A program made the position numbers and the translations under genes. Below the pieces are notes generated by a model that was not told where the DNA came from, searched no databases, and was given only the letters and a program-made list of their open reading frames with translations. 64,000 bases of DNA from Cereibacter sphaeroides. GTDB lineage: Bacteria; Pseudomonadota; Alphaproteobacteria; Rhodobacterales; Rhodobacteraceae. Where the stretch lies: assembly GCA_003243455.1 (NCBI GenBank), contig QFQS01000001.1, positions 1,488,001 to 1,552,000 of the forward strand. The letters are read 5' to 3'. This document shows, piece by piece, positions 38,174-47,175 of this stretch (positions are counted from its first letter, which is position 1; each line of letters begins with the position of its first letter).

Positions 38174-38989
38174 CTAGTTCAACGGCCCGCCCGCTCCGAA
38201 AAGCTCCGCAAAAAGCCCGTCGCGCGCAACAAGGCCGGGGCGTTCCTCCGGGCGGTAGTCAAAGGTGACGAGGCGAGTGAAGACAACGCTGCGTCCGTCC
38301 TTTTCGGCCCAACCCACATACCAGCCAAACCGGCTGTCTTTCAGCAGCTTCCCGTCCGGCCCCAAGGGTGTGCCAGAGCCGGTCTTGCCGAAAACACGCC
38401 AGCCATTTGGCCGTTCCTCGAACTCGATGATCTTGGCGGTATTCGCGACCGCTTCCGGGGTGACGGGCAACTTGCCCTCGATCATGCGGGCCAAGAAGGC
38501 CATCTGTTCATCCGGGGAAATCTGCAAGGAAGAACTGAGCCAGGAATGGGTCAGCCCGTTGTCCTTGCCCTTGTCGCCCGAGATATCCTTGTTGCCATAG
38601 TCGAAACCATCGACATAAGCCGCGAACCGTTCCATCCCAAGCCGCAGCGTGATCTGCTGCGAATACCAGACAACCGAGTTCTGCATCCAGCTTGCCGGCG
38701 TCTGCGCCTGCCGCCATGCCGGAATCCAGTCCGAGTAGCCTTCCTTGAACGGCCATTCCGGCTTATTGGGCGAGGTCAGGATACCGGCGTCAAAGCCCAT
38801 CAGGCTGATCGGGATCTTGAAGGTAGAGGCGGGCGACACCCGCCCCTCACAATCGCCTTCGCGCAGCAGGGGTTCGCCTGCCCCAACCTCGAAGGCGACG
38901 CTGCAGATCACCTTCTCGGCTGCGGCGGCAGACAGACCGAACGCCAACAACGCGGCCAGAGTGGCAGCAATAAGTTTCATTCCTCTCAT
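38174..38989 (-). CDS. Class D (OXA-family) beta-lactamase
   Basis: A serine beta-lactamase of Ambler class D. It has 271 residues with a Sec signal peptide (KLIAATLAALLAFGLSAAAA), so the enzyme is periplasmic. All class D landmarks are present: S55-T-F-K58 (nucleophile and carboxylated lysine), S105-V-V107, Y131-G-N133 and K202-T-G204, followed by FGWYVGWAEKDG. It sits in ordinary chromosomal sequence with no mobile element nearby, so it looks intrinsic. Spectrum and expression cannot be inferred. It lies 4 nt after the 2-hydroxyacid dehydrogenase gene on the same strand. Confidence 0.93.
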   Translation of the reverse strand: MRGMKLIAATLAALLAFGLSAAAAEKVICSVAFEVGAGEPLLREGDCEGRVSPASTFKIPISLMGFDAGILTSPNKPEWPFKEGYSDWIPAWRQAQTPASWMQNSVVWYSQQITLRLGMERFAAYVDGFDYGNKDISGDKGKDNGLTHSWLSSSLQISPDEQMAFLARMIEGKLPVTPEAVANTAKIIEFEERPNGWRVFGKTGSGTPLGPDGKLLKDSRFGWYVGWAEKDGRSVVFTRLVTFDYRPEERPGLVARDGLFAELFGAGGPLN

Positions 38990-38993
38990 AAGG

Positions 38994-39980
38994 TTAAAGC
39001 ATGCCCGGCACGACCTGATCGGGCGGGCGGTGACCGTCGGCGAAGGTCTTGATGTTCAAAATCACCTTCTCACCCATCTCGACCCGGCCTTCGATCGTGG
39101 CCGATCCCATGTGAGGCAAGAGCACGACATTCGGCAATTCGCGCAGGCGCGGGTTGATGTCGTGGCGTTTCTCGAAGACGTCCAGCCCTGCCCCCGCCAG
39201 CTCGCCCGCGCGCAGGCCTCTGGTCAGCGCGTTCTCGTCGATGACCTCACCACGCGAGGTGTTCACGATGACGGCAGAGGGTTTCATGAGCTTTAGCCGC
39301 CGCGCATTCATCAGGTGAAAGGTCGAAGGCGTATGCGGGCAGTTGATCGACAGGATGTCCATGCGGGCGACCATCTGGTCCAGGCTTTCCCAATAGGTCG
39401 CCTCAACCTCTGCCTCGACCTCGGGGCGCAGGCGCTTGCGGTTGTGATAGTGGATCTGCATGCCGAAGGCCCGCGCGCGGCGGGCAACGGCAAGACCGAT
39501 GCGCCCCATGCCGAGAATCCCCAGACGCCGCCCCGACAGCCTGCCTCCCAGATGCGCCATGGGAGACCAGCCCTTCCACAGCCCTTCCTGCATCTCGGCC
39601 AGACCCTCGGGGATGCGCCGCGTCACGGCCAGAATCAAGGCCAGCACCATATCCGCCGTATCCTCGGTCAGAACGCCGGGCGTGTTCGAGATCAGGATAC
39701 CGCGTTGGCGGGCGGTGCCGACATCGATGTGATCGACGCCCGAGCCATAGTTCGCGATCAGCTTCAGCTTGTCGCCTGCCTGCGCCAGAAGTCCAGCATC
39801 GATCTGGTCGGTGATCGTCGGCACCAGCACGTCGGCCCGGCGCATGGCCGATGAAAGCTCATCCCGCGTCATCGCCGTGTCGGGGTCACGCAGTTCGACG
39901 TCGAAAAGCTCTTTCATCCGCGTCTCGACCACATCCGGCAAGCGTCGCGTCACGACAACACTCAAGCGTGCTGCGGGCAT
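38994..39980 (-). CDS. D-2-hydroxyacid dehydrogenase (glyoxylate/hydroxypyruvate reductase, GyaR-like)
   Basis: A 328-residue NAD(P)-dependent D-2-hydroxyacid dehydrogenase. The start ATG at 39980 (MPAARLSVVVTRRLP) has GGGAGAG upstream; longer frames are Arg-rich non-family sequence. The Rossmann loop is GILGMGRIGLAVARRA; the catalytic Arg lies in NTSRGEVIDE, the Glu near DVFEKRHDI and the His in LLPHMGSAT. It resembles glyoxylate reductases of Rhodobacterales. This is the second such enzyme in the window, with the GhrA-type one after rodA. Confidence 0.92.
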   Translation of the reverse strand: MPAARLSVVVTRRLPDVVETRMKELFDVELRDPDTAMTRDELSSAMRRADVLVPTITDQIDAGLLAQAGDKLKLIANYGSGVDHIDVGTARQRGILISNTPGVLTEDTADMVLALILAVTRRIPEGLAEMQEGLWKGWSPMAHLGGRLSGRRLGILGMGRIGLAVARRARAFGMQIHYHNRKRLRPEVEAEVEATYWESLDQMVARMDILSINCPHTPSTFHLMNARRLKLMKPSAVIVNTSRGEVIDENALTRGLRAGELAGAGLDVFEKRHDINPRLRELPNVVLLPHMGSATIEGRVEMGEKVILNIKTFADGHRPPDQVVPGML

Positions 39981-40108
39981 CCGTTCTCTCCCTTGCGCTT
40001 CCAAATCGCGCGTCTTGGTGGCAAGGTGACGCCAAGCGAGGCAGTTCACAAGCCCGCAAGAGGCAGCATCGGCAGCGCCCGGAATTAGGGCGAGACAGGC
40101 AGGATGAC

Positions 40109-40699
40109 ATGACGAACGTCCGGTGGATCGCGATTGCGGTCGCAACCGCTTTGGCGGTTTCCATGGCTGTCGCCGAAGAGGCGAAGCTTGTACCCGAGCC
40201 GCAGGATGTGGTCCCCCTGGCCTCACCGCCAGAGACCGCGCCGGCCAAGAAAGTGGTGCCGCGCGACCCGAACGTGGGCAGCGTCACCAACATGCCCCTG
40301 CCCCGCTTCGTCTCGCTGAAGACAAACGAGGGTAATGCGCGGCGCGGGCCGGGGTTGACGCACCGCATCGACTGGGTGTTCACCCGCGCGGGCATGCCCC
40401 TGATGATCACCGCCGAGTTCGAGAACTGGCGGCGCGTCCAGGACAGCGAGGGTATGGGTGGCTGGATCAACTACGTGCTTCTGTCCGGCGTCCGCACGGC
40501 GCTGGTGACACAGGACATGGCCGAGTTCCGCAACCTGCCCGATCCGAATGCCGCCGTGTCCTTCCAGGCGGAAATGGGCGTGGTAGGCCGCATCCTGTCC
40601 TGCGAGCCGAACTGGTGCCGGATGTCGGTCGATGGCAATCGCGGCTGGGTGCTGCGCAGCGCGATCTGGGGCGTGGCCCCCGGCGAGATCATCGACTAA
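40109..40699 (+). CDS. Exported SH3-domain protein
   Basis: A 196-residue protein with a Sec signal peptide (MTNVRWIAIAVATALAVSMAVAE without a lipobox), a proline-rich linker (to about residue 55) and a bacterial SH3-like region. LKTNEGNARRGPGLTHRIDWVF and NWRRVQDSEGMGGWINYVLL are the standard repeats of YgiM/DUF1058-type SH3 modules. A second module includes NWCRMSVDGNRGWVLRSAIWG. Such modules often bind peptidoglycan, and periplasmic location is likely. It is divergent from the dehydrogenase gene. Confidence 0.85.
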   Translation: MTNVRWIAIAVATALAVSMAVAEEAKLVPEPQDVVPLASPPETAPAKKVVPRDPNVGSVTNMPLPRFVSLKTNEGNARRGPGLTHRIDWVFTRAGMPLMITAEFENWRRVQDSEGMGGWINYVLLSGVRTALVTQDMAEFRNLPDPNAAVSFQAEMGVVGRILSCEPNWCRMSVDGNRGWVLRSAIWGVAPGEIID

Positions 40700-40773
40700 G
40701 ACTTGCGAGTCGCTCTCGCTTGCGACTGGCAGGGAGGCTGCGCTAGGGCAAGCCAAGTTCCGGAGCTTGGCCC

Positions 40774-41658
40774 ATGGCGATTCCTGCATCCACTACAAGG
40801 TTAAACCTGTCGGCGAGCTTTGCCTCGGTTTCCGTCGCGCTGATCCTTGTTCTGTTGAAGCTTTGGGCATTGAGCGAGACCGGTGCGCTGTCCGTCGCCG
40901 CCTCGCTGGCGGATTCAGCGATGGACCTGATGGTGTCCGTGGGCGCCATGGCCGCGATCTTTTACGCGGCGCGTCCGCCGGATGAGGATCACGCTTTCGG
41001 CCATACCTCGGCCGAAGATATCGCGGCGCTGGGTCAGGCGATCTTCATCATCGTTTCCGCCGGGGTGATCACAGTTGCAGCGGTGATGCGCCTGCTCGCG
41101 CCCGAACCGCATGCGCTGATGCAGGAGGGTCGCGGGATGGCGGTGATGGCCGTGTCCATCGTGCTGACCATCGCGCTGGTCCTGTGGCAGGGCCGGGTCG
41201 CGCGGATGACGGGCAACCGCGTGGTGCAGGCCGACCGGCTGCATTACCTGGGCGACCTTATCCCGAACATCGGGGCGATCATCTCGCTATGGGCGGCGGT
41301 GCGCTATGGGTTATACCAAATCGACGCGGTGGTGGCGCTTGGTGCCGCCGGTATCCTCGTCGCCGGGGCGGTCAGGATCGGCAAGCAGGCCTTCGATGCG
41401 CTGATGGATCGCAGGGCTGACCCCAATGTCATTGCCGGGATCGAGCGCATCGCCTCCGCCTGGCCCGGCGTGCGCGGTTTCCACGACCTCAAGACGCGGA
41501 CCGCCGGCAGCCGCGTCTTCGTGAACCTGCACATCGAGTTGGACGGCGACCAGCCGCTGCGTGAGGCACATGACATCGGTGCTGCGCTGCGCCGTGCAAT
41601 CCTTGATGCCTATCCGCAGACCGATGTGATCATCCACAAGGACGTGGCGCGAAGCTGA
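40774..41658 (+). CDS. Cation diffusion facilitator transporter (FieF-like)
   Basis: A 294-residue CDF-family metal/proton antiporter in the inner membrane. The tetrahedral site residues are seen as SLADSAMDL (DxxxD in helix 2) and DRLHYLGDLIPN (H/D pair in helix 5), with the DEDHAFGH signature between. Six hydrophobic segments precede a cytoplasmic ferredoxin-like C-terminal domain. The DxxxD/HxxxD arrangement fits Zn2+, Fe2+ or Cd2+; the true metal is not decided. Confidence 0.92.
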   Translation: MAIPASTTRLNLSASFASVSVALILVLLKLWALSETGALSVAASLADSAMDLMVSVGAMAAIFYAARPPDEDHAFGHTSAEDIAALGQAIFIIVSAGVITVAAVMRLLAPEPHALMQEGRGMAVMAVSIVLTIALVLWQGRVARMTGNRVVQADRLHYLGDLIPNIGAIISLWAAVRYGLYQIDAVVALGAAGILVAGAVRIGKQAFDALMDRRADPNVIAGIERIASAWPGVRGFHDLKTRTAGSRVFVNLHIELDGDQPLREAHDIGAALRRAILDAYPQTDVIIHKDVARS

Positions 41659-41670
41659 CCCCCTGCTTCT

Positions 41671-41717
41671 TCTTGGTCTAAATACCCAACGGGGGTGCGG
41701 GGGTGTGAAACCCCCGC
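41671..41717. repeat. GC-rich intergenic hairpin repeat, copy B
   Basis: TCTTGGTCTAAATACCCAAC precedes GCGGGGG-tgtgaaa-CCCCCGC (41697-41717), the same stem and loop as copy A at 17829-17849. It lies between the convergent CDF and M3 peptidase genes. The minus-strand reading GGGTATTT...CCAAGAAGAAG is widespread in Rhodobacteraceae intergenic DNA. Confidence 0.8.
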
Positions 41718-41732
41718 TGCCCGCTCTCCGCC

Positions 41733-43751
41733 TCACGCCGCATCCAGCAGCCCGCGCCCTTTCAGCAACGCCTCGACGCCCGGCATCCGGCCCCGGAAGG
41801 CGGTATAGAGCGCGTCCGCCTCTTGCGAGCCGCCTGCCGACAGGATGAACTTTTCCAGCTTCTGCGCCACCTCGGGGTCGAAGGCGTTGCCCGCCTCCTC
41901 AAATGCCTCGAAGGCGTCGGCGTCCATCACTTCGGACCACATGTAACTGTAGTAACCTGAGGAATAGCCGTCGCCGGAAAAGACATGGGCAAAATGCGGC
42001 GTGGCGTGGCGCATGCGGATGGCGTGGGGCATGCCGATGGCGGCCAGAACCTCGGCCTCTTTCGCGACCGGGTCGGTGGCGGGCGCGCCTTCGTGGAAGG
42101 CGAGGTCGACGAGGGCTGAGGCCACGTATTCCACGGTGGCAAAGCCCTGATCGTAGGTGCCGGCGGCCAGCAGGCGGTCCAGCATGTCGGCGGGCATCGC
42201 CTCGCCCGTCGCCACATGGCGGGCGTGGGTCCGCAGTACTTCGGGCACTTCCAGCCAGTGTTCGTAAAGCTGACTGGGCAGTTCCACGAAATCGCGGGCG
42301 ACCGAGGTGCCGGAGATGAAGTTGTAGGTCACATCGCTGAGCATCTGGTGCAGGGCGTGGCCGAATTCGTGGAACAGCGTGCGGGCGTCGTCGTAGGAGA
42401 GCAGCGCCGGATCGCCCTTGGCGAAATTGCAGACGTTCAGCACGACCGGACTGACGTCGCCCCCCAGCTTGCGCTGGCTGCGGAAGGCCGAACACCAGGC
42501 GCCGGAGCGTTTCGAGCCGCGGGCGAAGTAGTCGCCGATGAAGACGGCGATGTGGCGGCCGTTGCGGGTCACGTCCCAGGCGCGGGCGTCGGGGTGGTAG
42601 AGCGGCACGTTCAGCGGCGTGAAGTCCAGCCCGAACAGGCGGTGCGCGCAGTCGAAGGAGGCCTTTATCATTGCGTCGAGCGAGAGGTAGGGCTTTAGCG
42701 CCGCCTCATCGAGGTCATGCTCGGCCTTGCGGCGTTTTTCCGAGTAATAGCGCCAGTCCCAGGGTTCCAACTCGCCGTTGATCCCCTCGGAGTGCATCAT
42801 GCCCTCCAGCACTTCGGCATCGGCCAGTGCCTTGGCCCGCGCGGGTTTCCAGACGCGCATTAGCAGGTCGCGGACGGCGACCGGATTGCGGGCCATCTCG
42901 GTTTCCAGCTTGTAAGAGGCGAAGTCGGGGTAGCCGAGCAGCTTTGCCCGTTCCTGCCGGAGGCTAAGGGTTTCGGCGGCGATGGCGCGGTTGTCATTGG
43001 CATTGCCGTTGGCCCCCCGCGCGATCCAGGCGAGGTAGGCCTGGCGGCGGATATTGCGGCGGGACGAGAATTGCAGGAAGGGCACGATCAGCGAGCGGTT
43101 GAGGGTCAGGACATGGCCGGTCTTGCCCCGCTCGGTCGCGGCGGCGCGCAGGCCGTCGATGACGAAATCGGGCAGGCCTGCGAGGTCATCCTCGCTCAGG
43201 TCCAGCGACCATTCGCGCTCATCGGCCAGCAGGTTCTGGGTGAAAGCGGTGCCAAGGACGGCGAGACGGCTTTTGACCTCGGTCATCCGGGCGGATTCCG
43301 CGCCGTCAAGCTGGGCGCCTGCGCGCACGAACATGCGGCGGTAGAGCATCAGGACGCGCATCTGCTCCGGCGTCAGGCCGAGGCTGTCGCGCTTTGTCCA
43401 GAGGGTGTCGATGCGGGCGAAGAGCGGGCGGTTGTTGGTGACTTCGGACGAGAAGGCCGAGAGTTTCGGGGCGAGGTCGCGCTGAAGGGCCTCGCGCGCG
43501 GGGGTGCTGTCGGCGGAGGCGAGGTTGAAGAAGACGCCCGAGGCGCGGTCGAGCGTGGATTCGGCCTGTTCCATGGCCTCGATGGTATTGGCGAAGGTCG
43601 GGGATTCGGGGTTGCCAGCGATGGAGGTAATGGCCGCGCGTGCCTCGGCCAGGCCTGCGTCGAAGGCAGGGGCGAAGTCTTCGTCCTTCACGTCCGCGAA
43701 GGGGGGCAGTTCAAAGGGGGTGTTCCAGGGGGAAAGAAGCGGGTTCGTCAT
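41733..43751 (-). CDS. M3-family metallopeptidase (Dcp/oligopeptidase A type)
   Basis: A 672-residue zinc peptidase of family M3, cytoplasmic by lack of a signal peptide. The zinc motif HEFGHALHQML begins near residue 461, with the second-site Glu in the usual downstream helix region. The SGYYSYMWSEVMDADAFEAF segment near the C-terminus is highly conserved in Dcp and OpdA. It degrades short peptides. Dcp and oligopeptidase A are hard to separate by eye; the length fits both. Confidence 0.93.
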   Translation of the reverse strand: MTNPLLSPWNTPFELPPFADVKDEDFAPAFDAGLAEARAAITSIAGNPESPTFANTIEAMEQAESTLDRASGVFFNLASADSTPAREALQRDLAPKLSAFSSEVTNNRPLFARIDTLWTKRDSLGLTPEQMRVLMLYRRMFVRAGAQLDGAESARMTEVKSRLAVLGTAFTQNLLADEREWSLDLSEDDLAGLPDFVIDGLRAAATERGKTGHVLTLNRSLIVPFLQFSSRRNIRRQAYLAWIARGANGNANDNRAIAAETLSLRQERAKLLGYPDFASYKLETEMARNPVAVRDLLMRVWKPARAKALADAEVLEGMMHSEGINGELEPWDWRYYSEKRRKAEHDLDEAALKPYLSLDAMIKASFDCAHRLFGLDFTPLNVPLYHPDARAWDVTRNGRHIAVFIGDYFARGSKRSGAWCSAFRSQRKLGGDVSPVVLNVCNFAKGDPALLSYDDARTLFHEFGHALHQMLSDVTYNFISGTSVARDFVELPSQLYEHWLEVPEVLRTHARHVATGEAMPADMLDRLLAAGTYDQGFATVEYVASALVDLAFHEGAPATDPVAKEAEVLAAIGMPHAIRMRHATPHFAHVFSGDGYSSGYYSYMWSEVMDADAFEAFEEAGNAFDPEVAQKLEKFILSAGGSQEADALYTAFRGRMPGVEALLKGRGLLDAA

Positions 43752-43841
43752 GCGGAAGGTCTCCTTTGCCGCTCAAGCTAGGGGCGCGGGGGTGGAAGGT
43801 CCAGTGTGGGGGAGAAAGCGGACGCGGATTACCGCGCTGTG

Positions 43842-43967
43842 TTTGGCGAAGGCAGGTGACTTCGCCATGCGATGCCATTGGAGTTGCACCCGGCCGTGGC
43901 CCCCAAGGCCGCGGGTCGCGTTTCTGATCACGCCCGGTCCGGCGATTGGGAGGGGGCCTTCGCCAAA
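43842..43967 (+). repeat. MITE-like intergenic repeat, short copy with 12-bp terminal inverted repeats
   Basis: The element starts TTTGGCGAAGGC (43842-43853) and ends with the exact reverse complement GCCTTCGCCAAA (43956-43967). The inside (CTTCGCCATGCGATGCCATT, then GGAGTT, GGCCGTGGCCC and GGGTCGCGTTTCTGATCAC) matches the minus strand of 37936-38154. It occupies the gap between the M3 peptidase start and the ABC permease end. No frame in it looks coding. No convincing target-site duplication is visible. Confidence 0.65.
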
Positions 43968-43980
43968 GGTGAGTGGATCC

Positions 43981-44778
43981 TTACCTCTCGCCCGTCTTGC
44001 GCAGGCGCATCTCAAGGCGCCGCAGCAGCAGCGACAGGGTAATCGTCATGGTCAGGTAGATCAGCGCGACTACATTGTAGGTCTCGAAATAGCGAAAGTT
44101 GGCCGCCGCCGTGACCTTGCCAAGCTGCGTCACATCGGTGACGCCAAGAACAGAGACCAGACTTGAGTCCTTCACCATCGCCACAAGATCATTGCCATAG
44201 GGTGGCAGGATGGTGCGAAAGGCCTGCGGCGCCACGATCAGGCGGAACCGCTGCCAGCCGTTCAGGCCCAGCGATTTCGCCGCCTCGATCTGGCCCGCGC
44301 TGACGGACTGGATACCGGCGCGGAAGATCTCGGACAGGAAGGCGGAATAGGCGATGGTCAGCGCAATGACCGCGCGCCAGAGCAGGGAAAAATCGCGCGT
44401 CCGCCAAGGGTTTATCCCAAGCGGCTCGGTCAGCCAGTTCCAGGCGTAGACGATGCCAGGCGCCAGAACGAAGGCCACATAGAGCAGCAGCACGATCATC
44501 GGCACGCCGCGCACGATCTCGACGTAAAGGCGCGCGACCTGCCGCAGCACGATCCAGCGCGACTGCGCCGCAAGCGCCAGCCCCAGCCCGACGGCCGAGG
44601 CCAGCGCAAAAGCAACGACCGTCACGAAGATGGTGATGCCGATGCCCTTGGAAAGCGTCGCCAGCACCTGAGAATAGATGCCGTCATTGATGACCTGCCA
44701 GAACAGGACGGCGCCGATGATGGCCAGCAGAACCAGCCACCAGGGAAAATCGCCATCCGGCTCTCTGCGGCCGATCAT
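43981..44778 (-). CDS. Polar amino-acid ABC transporter permease
   Basis: A 265-residue inner-membrane permease of the HisM/GlnP family. It has several hydrophobic segments and the conserved cytoplasmic EAA-type loop SAGQIEAAKSLGLNGWQRFR that contacts the ATPase. It is 18 nt after the binding-protein gene. No second permease or ATP-binding subunit follows, so either this works as a homodimer with an ATPase encoded elsewhere or the locus is incomplete. Confidence 0.92.
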   Translation of the reverse strand: MIGRREPDGDFPWWLVLLAIIGAVLFWQVINDGIYSQVLATLSKGIGITIFVTVVAFALASAVGLGLALAAQSRWIVLRQVARLYVEIVRGVPMIVLLLYVAFVLAPGIVYAWNWLTEPLGINPWRTRDFSLLWRAVIALTIAYSAFLSEIFRAGIQSVSAGQIEAAKSLGLNGWQRFRLIVAPQAFRTILPPYGNDLVAMVKDSSLVSVLGVTDVTQLGKVTAAANFRYFETYNVVALIYLTMTITLSLLLRRLEMRLRKTGER

Positions 44779-44796
44779 TGGGGCAGTCAGCGCTGA

Positions 44797-45585
44797 TTAC
44801 TGGCCCATCTTGAAGTCGAGGAACCACTTCTTGTTCAGTGCATCAAGCGTGCCATCGGCCTTCATCGCTTCGATCCCCGCATTGATCGGCGCAACAAGCT
44901 CTGATCCTTTTGGGAAGATGAAGCCGAAATCCTCGACCCCCAGTTTCTCGCCCACGATCTTCAGCGCGCCGTCGGAGGCCGCGACATAGCCTGCACCGGC
45001 GGTGCCGTCGGTCAGGACGAGATCGACGTCCCCCGTGCGAAGCGCCTGCACGGTCGCACCGAAGGTTTCGAAAAGCTTGATACGGGGATTCGCCTCATTC
45101 CCGTCCAGCACCTCATAGACCGAGGTATAGAAAGGCGTCGTGCCGGGTTGCGCCGCGATCAGGAGGTCGGGATTGGCACCAAAGGTCTTGGCATCCGTAA
45201 AGCGGGTCTCGTCGCCGCGCACCAACATGACCATTTCGGAGCGCATGTAGGGTTCCGAGAAATCGACCTTTTCCTTGCGATCGTCGCGGATGGTGATGCC
45301 GGTCATTCCGATGTCGAACTGACCTTCAGATACCGCCGGGATCATCGCGTCCCAACTGATGTTTTCGTATTTCACCTTGAAATTCAGACGCTTGGCCAGG
45401 TCATCAATAGCATCGTACTCCCAACCGATAGCCTTGCCCGATGCCTGATCGATGAACTGCAGCGGAGGATAGGCGTTCTCAGTCACCACTGTAACCTCTT
45501 TTCCCTGAAGGTCGGGCAGGCCCTGAGCCAAGGCCGAAGTCGCAAGCGAAAGGGCGAGAGCCGCAAGGGCAGTGGTCAGCTTCAT
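44797..45585 (-). CDS. Amino-acid ABC transporter periplasmic binding protein
   Basis: A 262-residue family 3 solute-binding protein. The ATG at 45585 gives the signal peptide [20 protein letters not shown] with AGGGAG upstream; a longer frame adds over 120 non-family residues. [40 protein letters not shown] and the C-terminal LNKKWFLD are typical. The ligand is a polar amino acid or derivative, not further predictable. Confidence 0.93.
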   Translation of the reverse strand: MKLTTALAALALSLATSALAQGLPDLQGKEVTVVTENAYPPLQFIDQASGKAIGWEYDAIDDLAKRLNFKVKYENISWDAMIPAVSEGQFDIGMTGITIRDDRKEKVDFSEPYMRSEMVMLVRGDETRFTDAKTFGANPDLLIAAQPGTTPFYTSVYEVLDGNEANPRIKLFETFGATVQALRTGDVDLVLTDGTAGAGYVAASDGALKIVGEKLGVEDFGFIFPKGSELVAPINAGIEAMKADGTLDALNKKWFLDFKMGQ

Positions 45586-45656
45586 CTGGTAACTCCCTGA
45601 AGGATAGATGTCCGGATTTTGCCGCAGACTAGGATGCACCCGCCCGCGCTGTCCAG

Positions 45657-46706
45657 TCAGGCCGGATGGTCGGAGCCACAGACAGGACAATCGACGCGTT
45701 TGCGGGTGTGGATCAGACGGCTTTCGCCATGAAGGCCGTCGAACAGCAGAAGCTTGCCGCGCAGCCCCTCGCCCGCGCCGGTTATCTGCTTCACCGCCTC
45801 CAGTGCCATCATTGAGCCAAGAACGCCGGGGAGCGGGCCCGCCACCCCAGCCTCGGCGCAGGTGGGCACCATGCCGGGTGCGGGGCGGGTCGGAAAAACG
45901 CATTCGTAGCAGGGTCCGCCGTGGGCGGGATCGTAGAGGCTCAGTTGGCCTTCCCACTGGGTGATCGCTGCGGCGATCAGCGGCTTTTGCGCGGCGACGG
46001 CCGCCCGATTGGCCAGATAACGCGTGTCGAAATTGTCCGTCCCGTCGAGGACCAAGTCGTATCCGGCGAAGAGTTCGGGCGCGATCGCCTCATCAAGGCG
46101 GCGAGTGTAGGTGCGGATGTCGACAAAGGGGTTCAGCGCCCGCATCGCCTCTGCCGCAGACTGGACCTTGGTCATACCGATGCGGGCGTCGGCGTGGATG
46201 ATCTGGCGCTGAAGGTTCGAACTGTCCACGGTGTCGTCATCGATCACTCCGATCCGGCCCACGCCTGCGGCGGCGAGGTAAAGCAGCGACGGCGCGCCAA
46301 GGCCGCCTGCGCCGATGACCAGAACCTTTGCATCCTTTAGCCGCCGTTGGCCGGGGCCGCCGATCTCTCGCAGCAGGATGTGGCGGGAGTAGCGGTCGAG
46401 TTCGGCGGGGGTGAAGGCCGCGCCGGGCGTGGAATCCGGCTGGATCTTTGGTTGCGCGCGGCGCTTGAGCGCGGAAAGGCCCAGCGCATAGCCAGCGACG
46501 AGTGCTACGATCAGGCCGACGGCAAGCCAGACCTGCGCAGAACCGCCGGTGGCCTCTCGCAGCGGGTGGCCTTCGCGGAGCAACAGTTGCTCGACAATCA
46601 CCGCCAGCCAGAGAATACCGATCAGGATCAGCCGCTGGCGCACAGGCGCCTTCATCCGGATGCCGATACCCCAGATCACCGCAGCAAGGCAGAGGACAAG
46701 CACCAT
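45657..46706 (-). CDS. Membrane-anchored HesA/MoeB/ThiF-family adenylyltransferase
   Basis: An E1-like adenylyltransferase of 349 residues. The start at 46706 ([15 protein letters not shown]) gives two to three N-terminal membrane helices (to about residue 80), an uncommon addition. The soluble part has [16 protein letters not shown], the nucleotide loop [23 protein letters not shown] and a zinc site of two CxxC pairs (CYEC, CPVC). MoeB and ThiF activate the C-terminal Gly-Gly of MoaD or ThiS. The target here is unknown. Its 5' end lies 1 nt from dut. Confidence 0.88.
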   Translation of the reverse strand: MVLVLCLAAVIWGIGIRMKAPVRQRLILIGILWLAVIVEQLLLREGHPLREATGGSAQVWLAVGLIVALVAGYALGLSALKRRAQPKIQPDSTPGAAFTPAELDRYSRHILLREIGGPGQRRLKDAKVLVIGAGGLGAPSLLYLAAAGVGRIGVIDDDTVDSSNLQRQIIHADARIGMTKVQSAAEAMRALNPFVDIRTYTRRLDEAIAPELFAGYDLVLDGTDNFDTRYLANRAAVAAQKPLIAAAITQWEGQLSLYDPAHGGPCYECVFPTRPAPGMVPTCAEAGVAGPLPGVLGSMMALEAVKQITGAGEGLRGKLLLFDGLHGESRLIHTRKRVDCPVCGSDHPA

Positions 46707-46707
46707 G

Positions 46708-47175
46708 TCAGCGCCGGCCGGTCGACCCGAAGCCGCCTTCGCCGCGATGGGTGGCGCCCATGGCGTCAACTTCCGCAAAGTCGGCCTGGATCACCGGGGC
46801 CACGATCAGCTGCGCGATCCGGTCGCCGTGGTGGATCGTGTAGGGCTCGGACCCGAAGTTGATCATCAGGACACCCAGCGGTCCGCGATAATCGCTGTCG
46901 ATGGTGCCGGGGGTGTTGGGCAGGCTGAGGCCATGTTTCAGCGCCAGACCGGAGCGTGGGCGGATCTGCACCTCGTATCCCTGGGGGATCTCTATCTTGA
47001 GGCCGGTCGGCACGATGGCGCGGTGCATGCTGTCGAGGATGAAGCCCGTATCCCGATCCTCGGGCCGCAGGTTGGCGCGGACGTCGGCACCGGCGGAACC
47101 AGCGGTCTCATAGGCCGGCAGCGCGATGGAGCGGTCTGCCCAATCTTCCCAGAGGTAGCCGATCACGACCCTCAT
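46708..47175 (-). CDS. dut: dUTP diphosphatase
   Basis: Hydrolyses dUTP to dUMP and PPi, keeping uracil out of DNA and feeding dTMP synthesis. The 155-residue trimeric-type dUTPase has all five motifs, including [38 protein letters not shown] and the C-terminal GEGGFGSTG that closes over the active site. It overlaps the coaBC stop by 4 nt, a pairing often seen in bacteria. Confidence 0.97.
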   Translation of the reverse strand: MRVVIGYLWEDWADRSIALPAYETAGSAGADVRANLRPEDRDTGFILDSMHRAIVPTGLKIEIPQGYEVQIRPRSGLALKHGLSLPNTPGTIDSDYRGPLGVLMINFGSEPYTIHHGDRIAQLIVAPVIQADFAEVDAMGATHRGEGGFGSTGRR

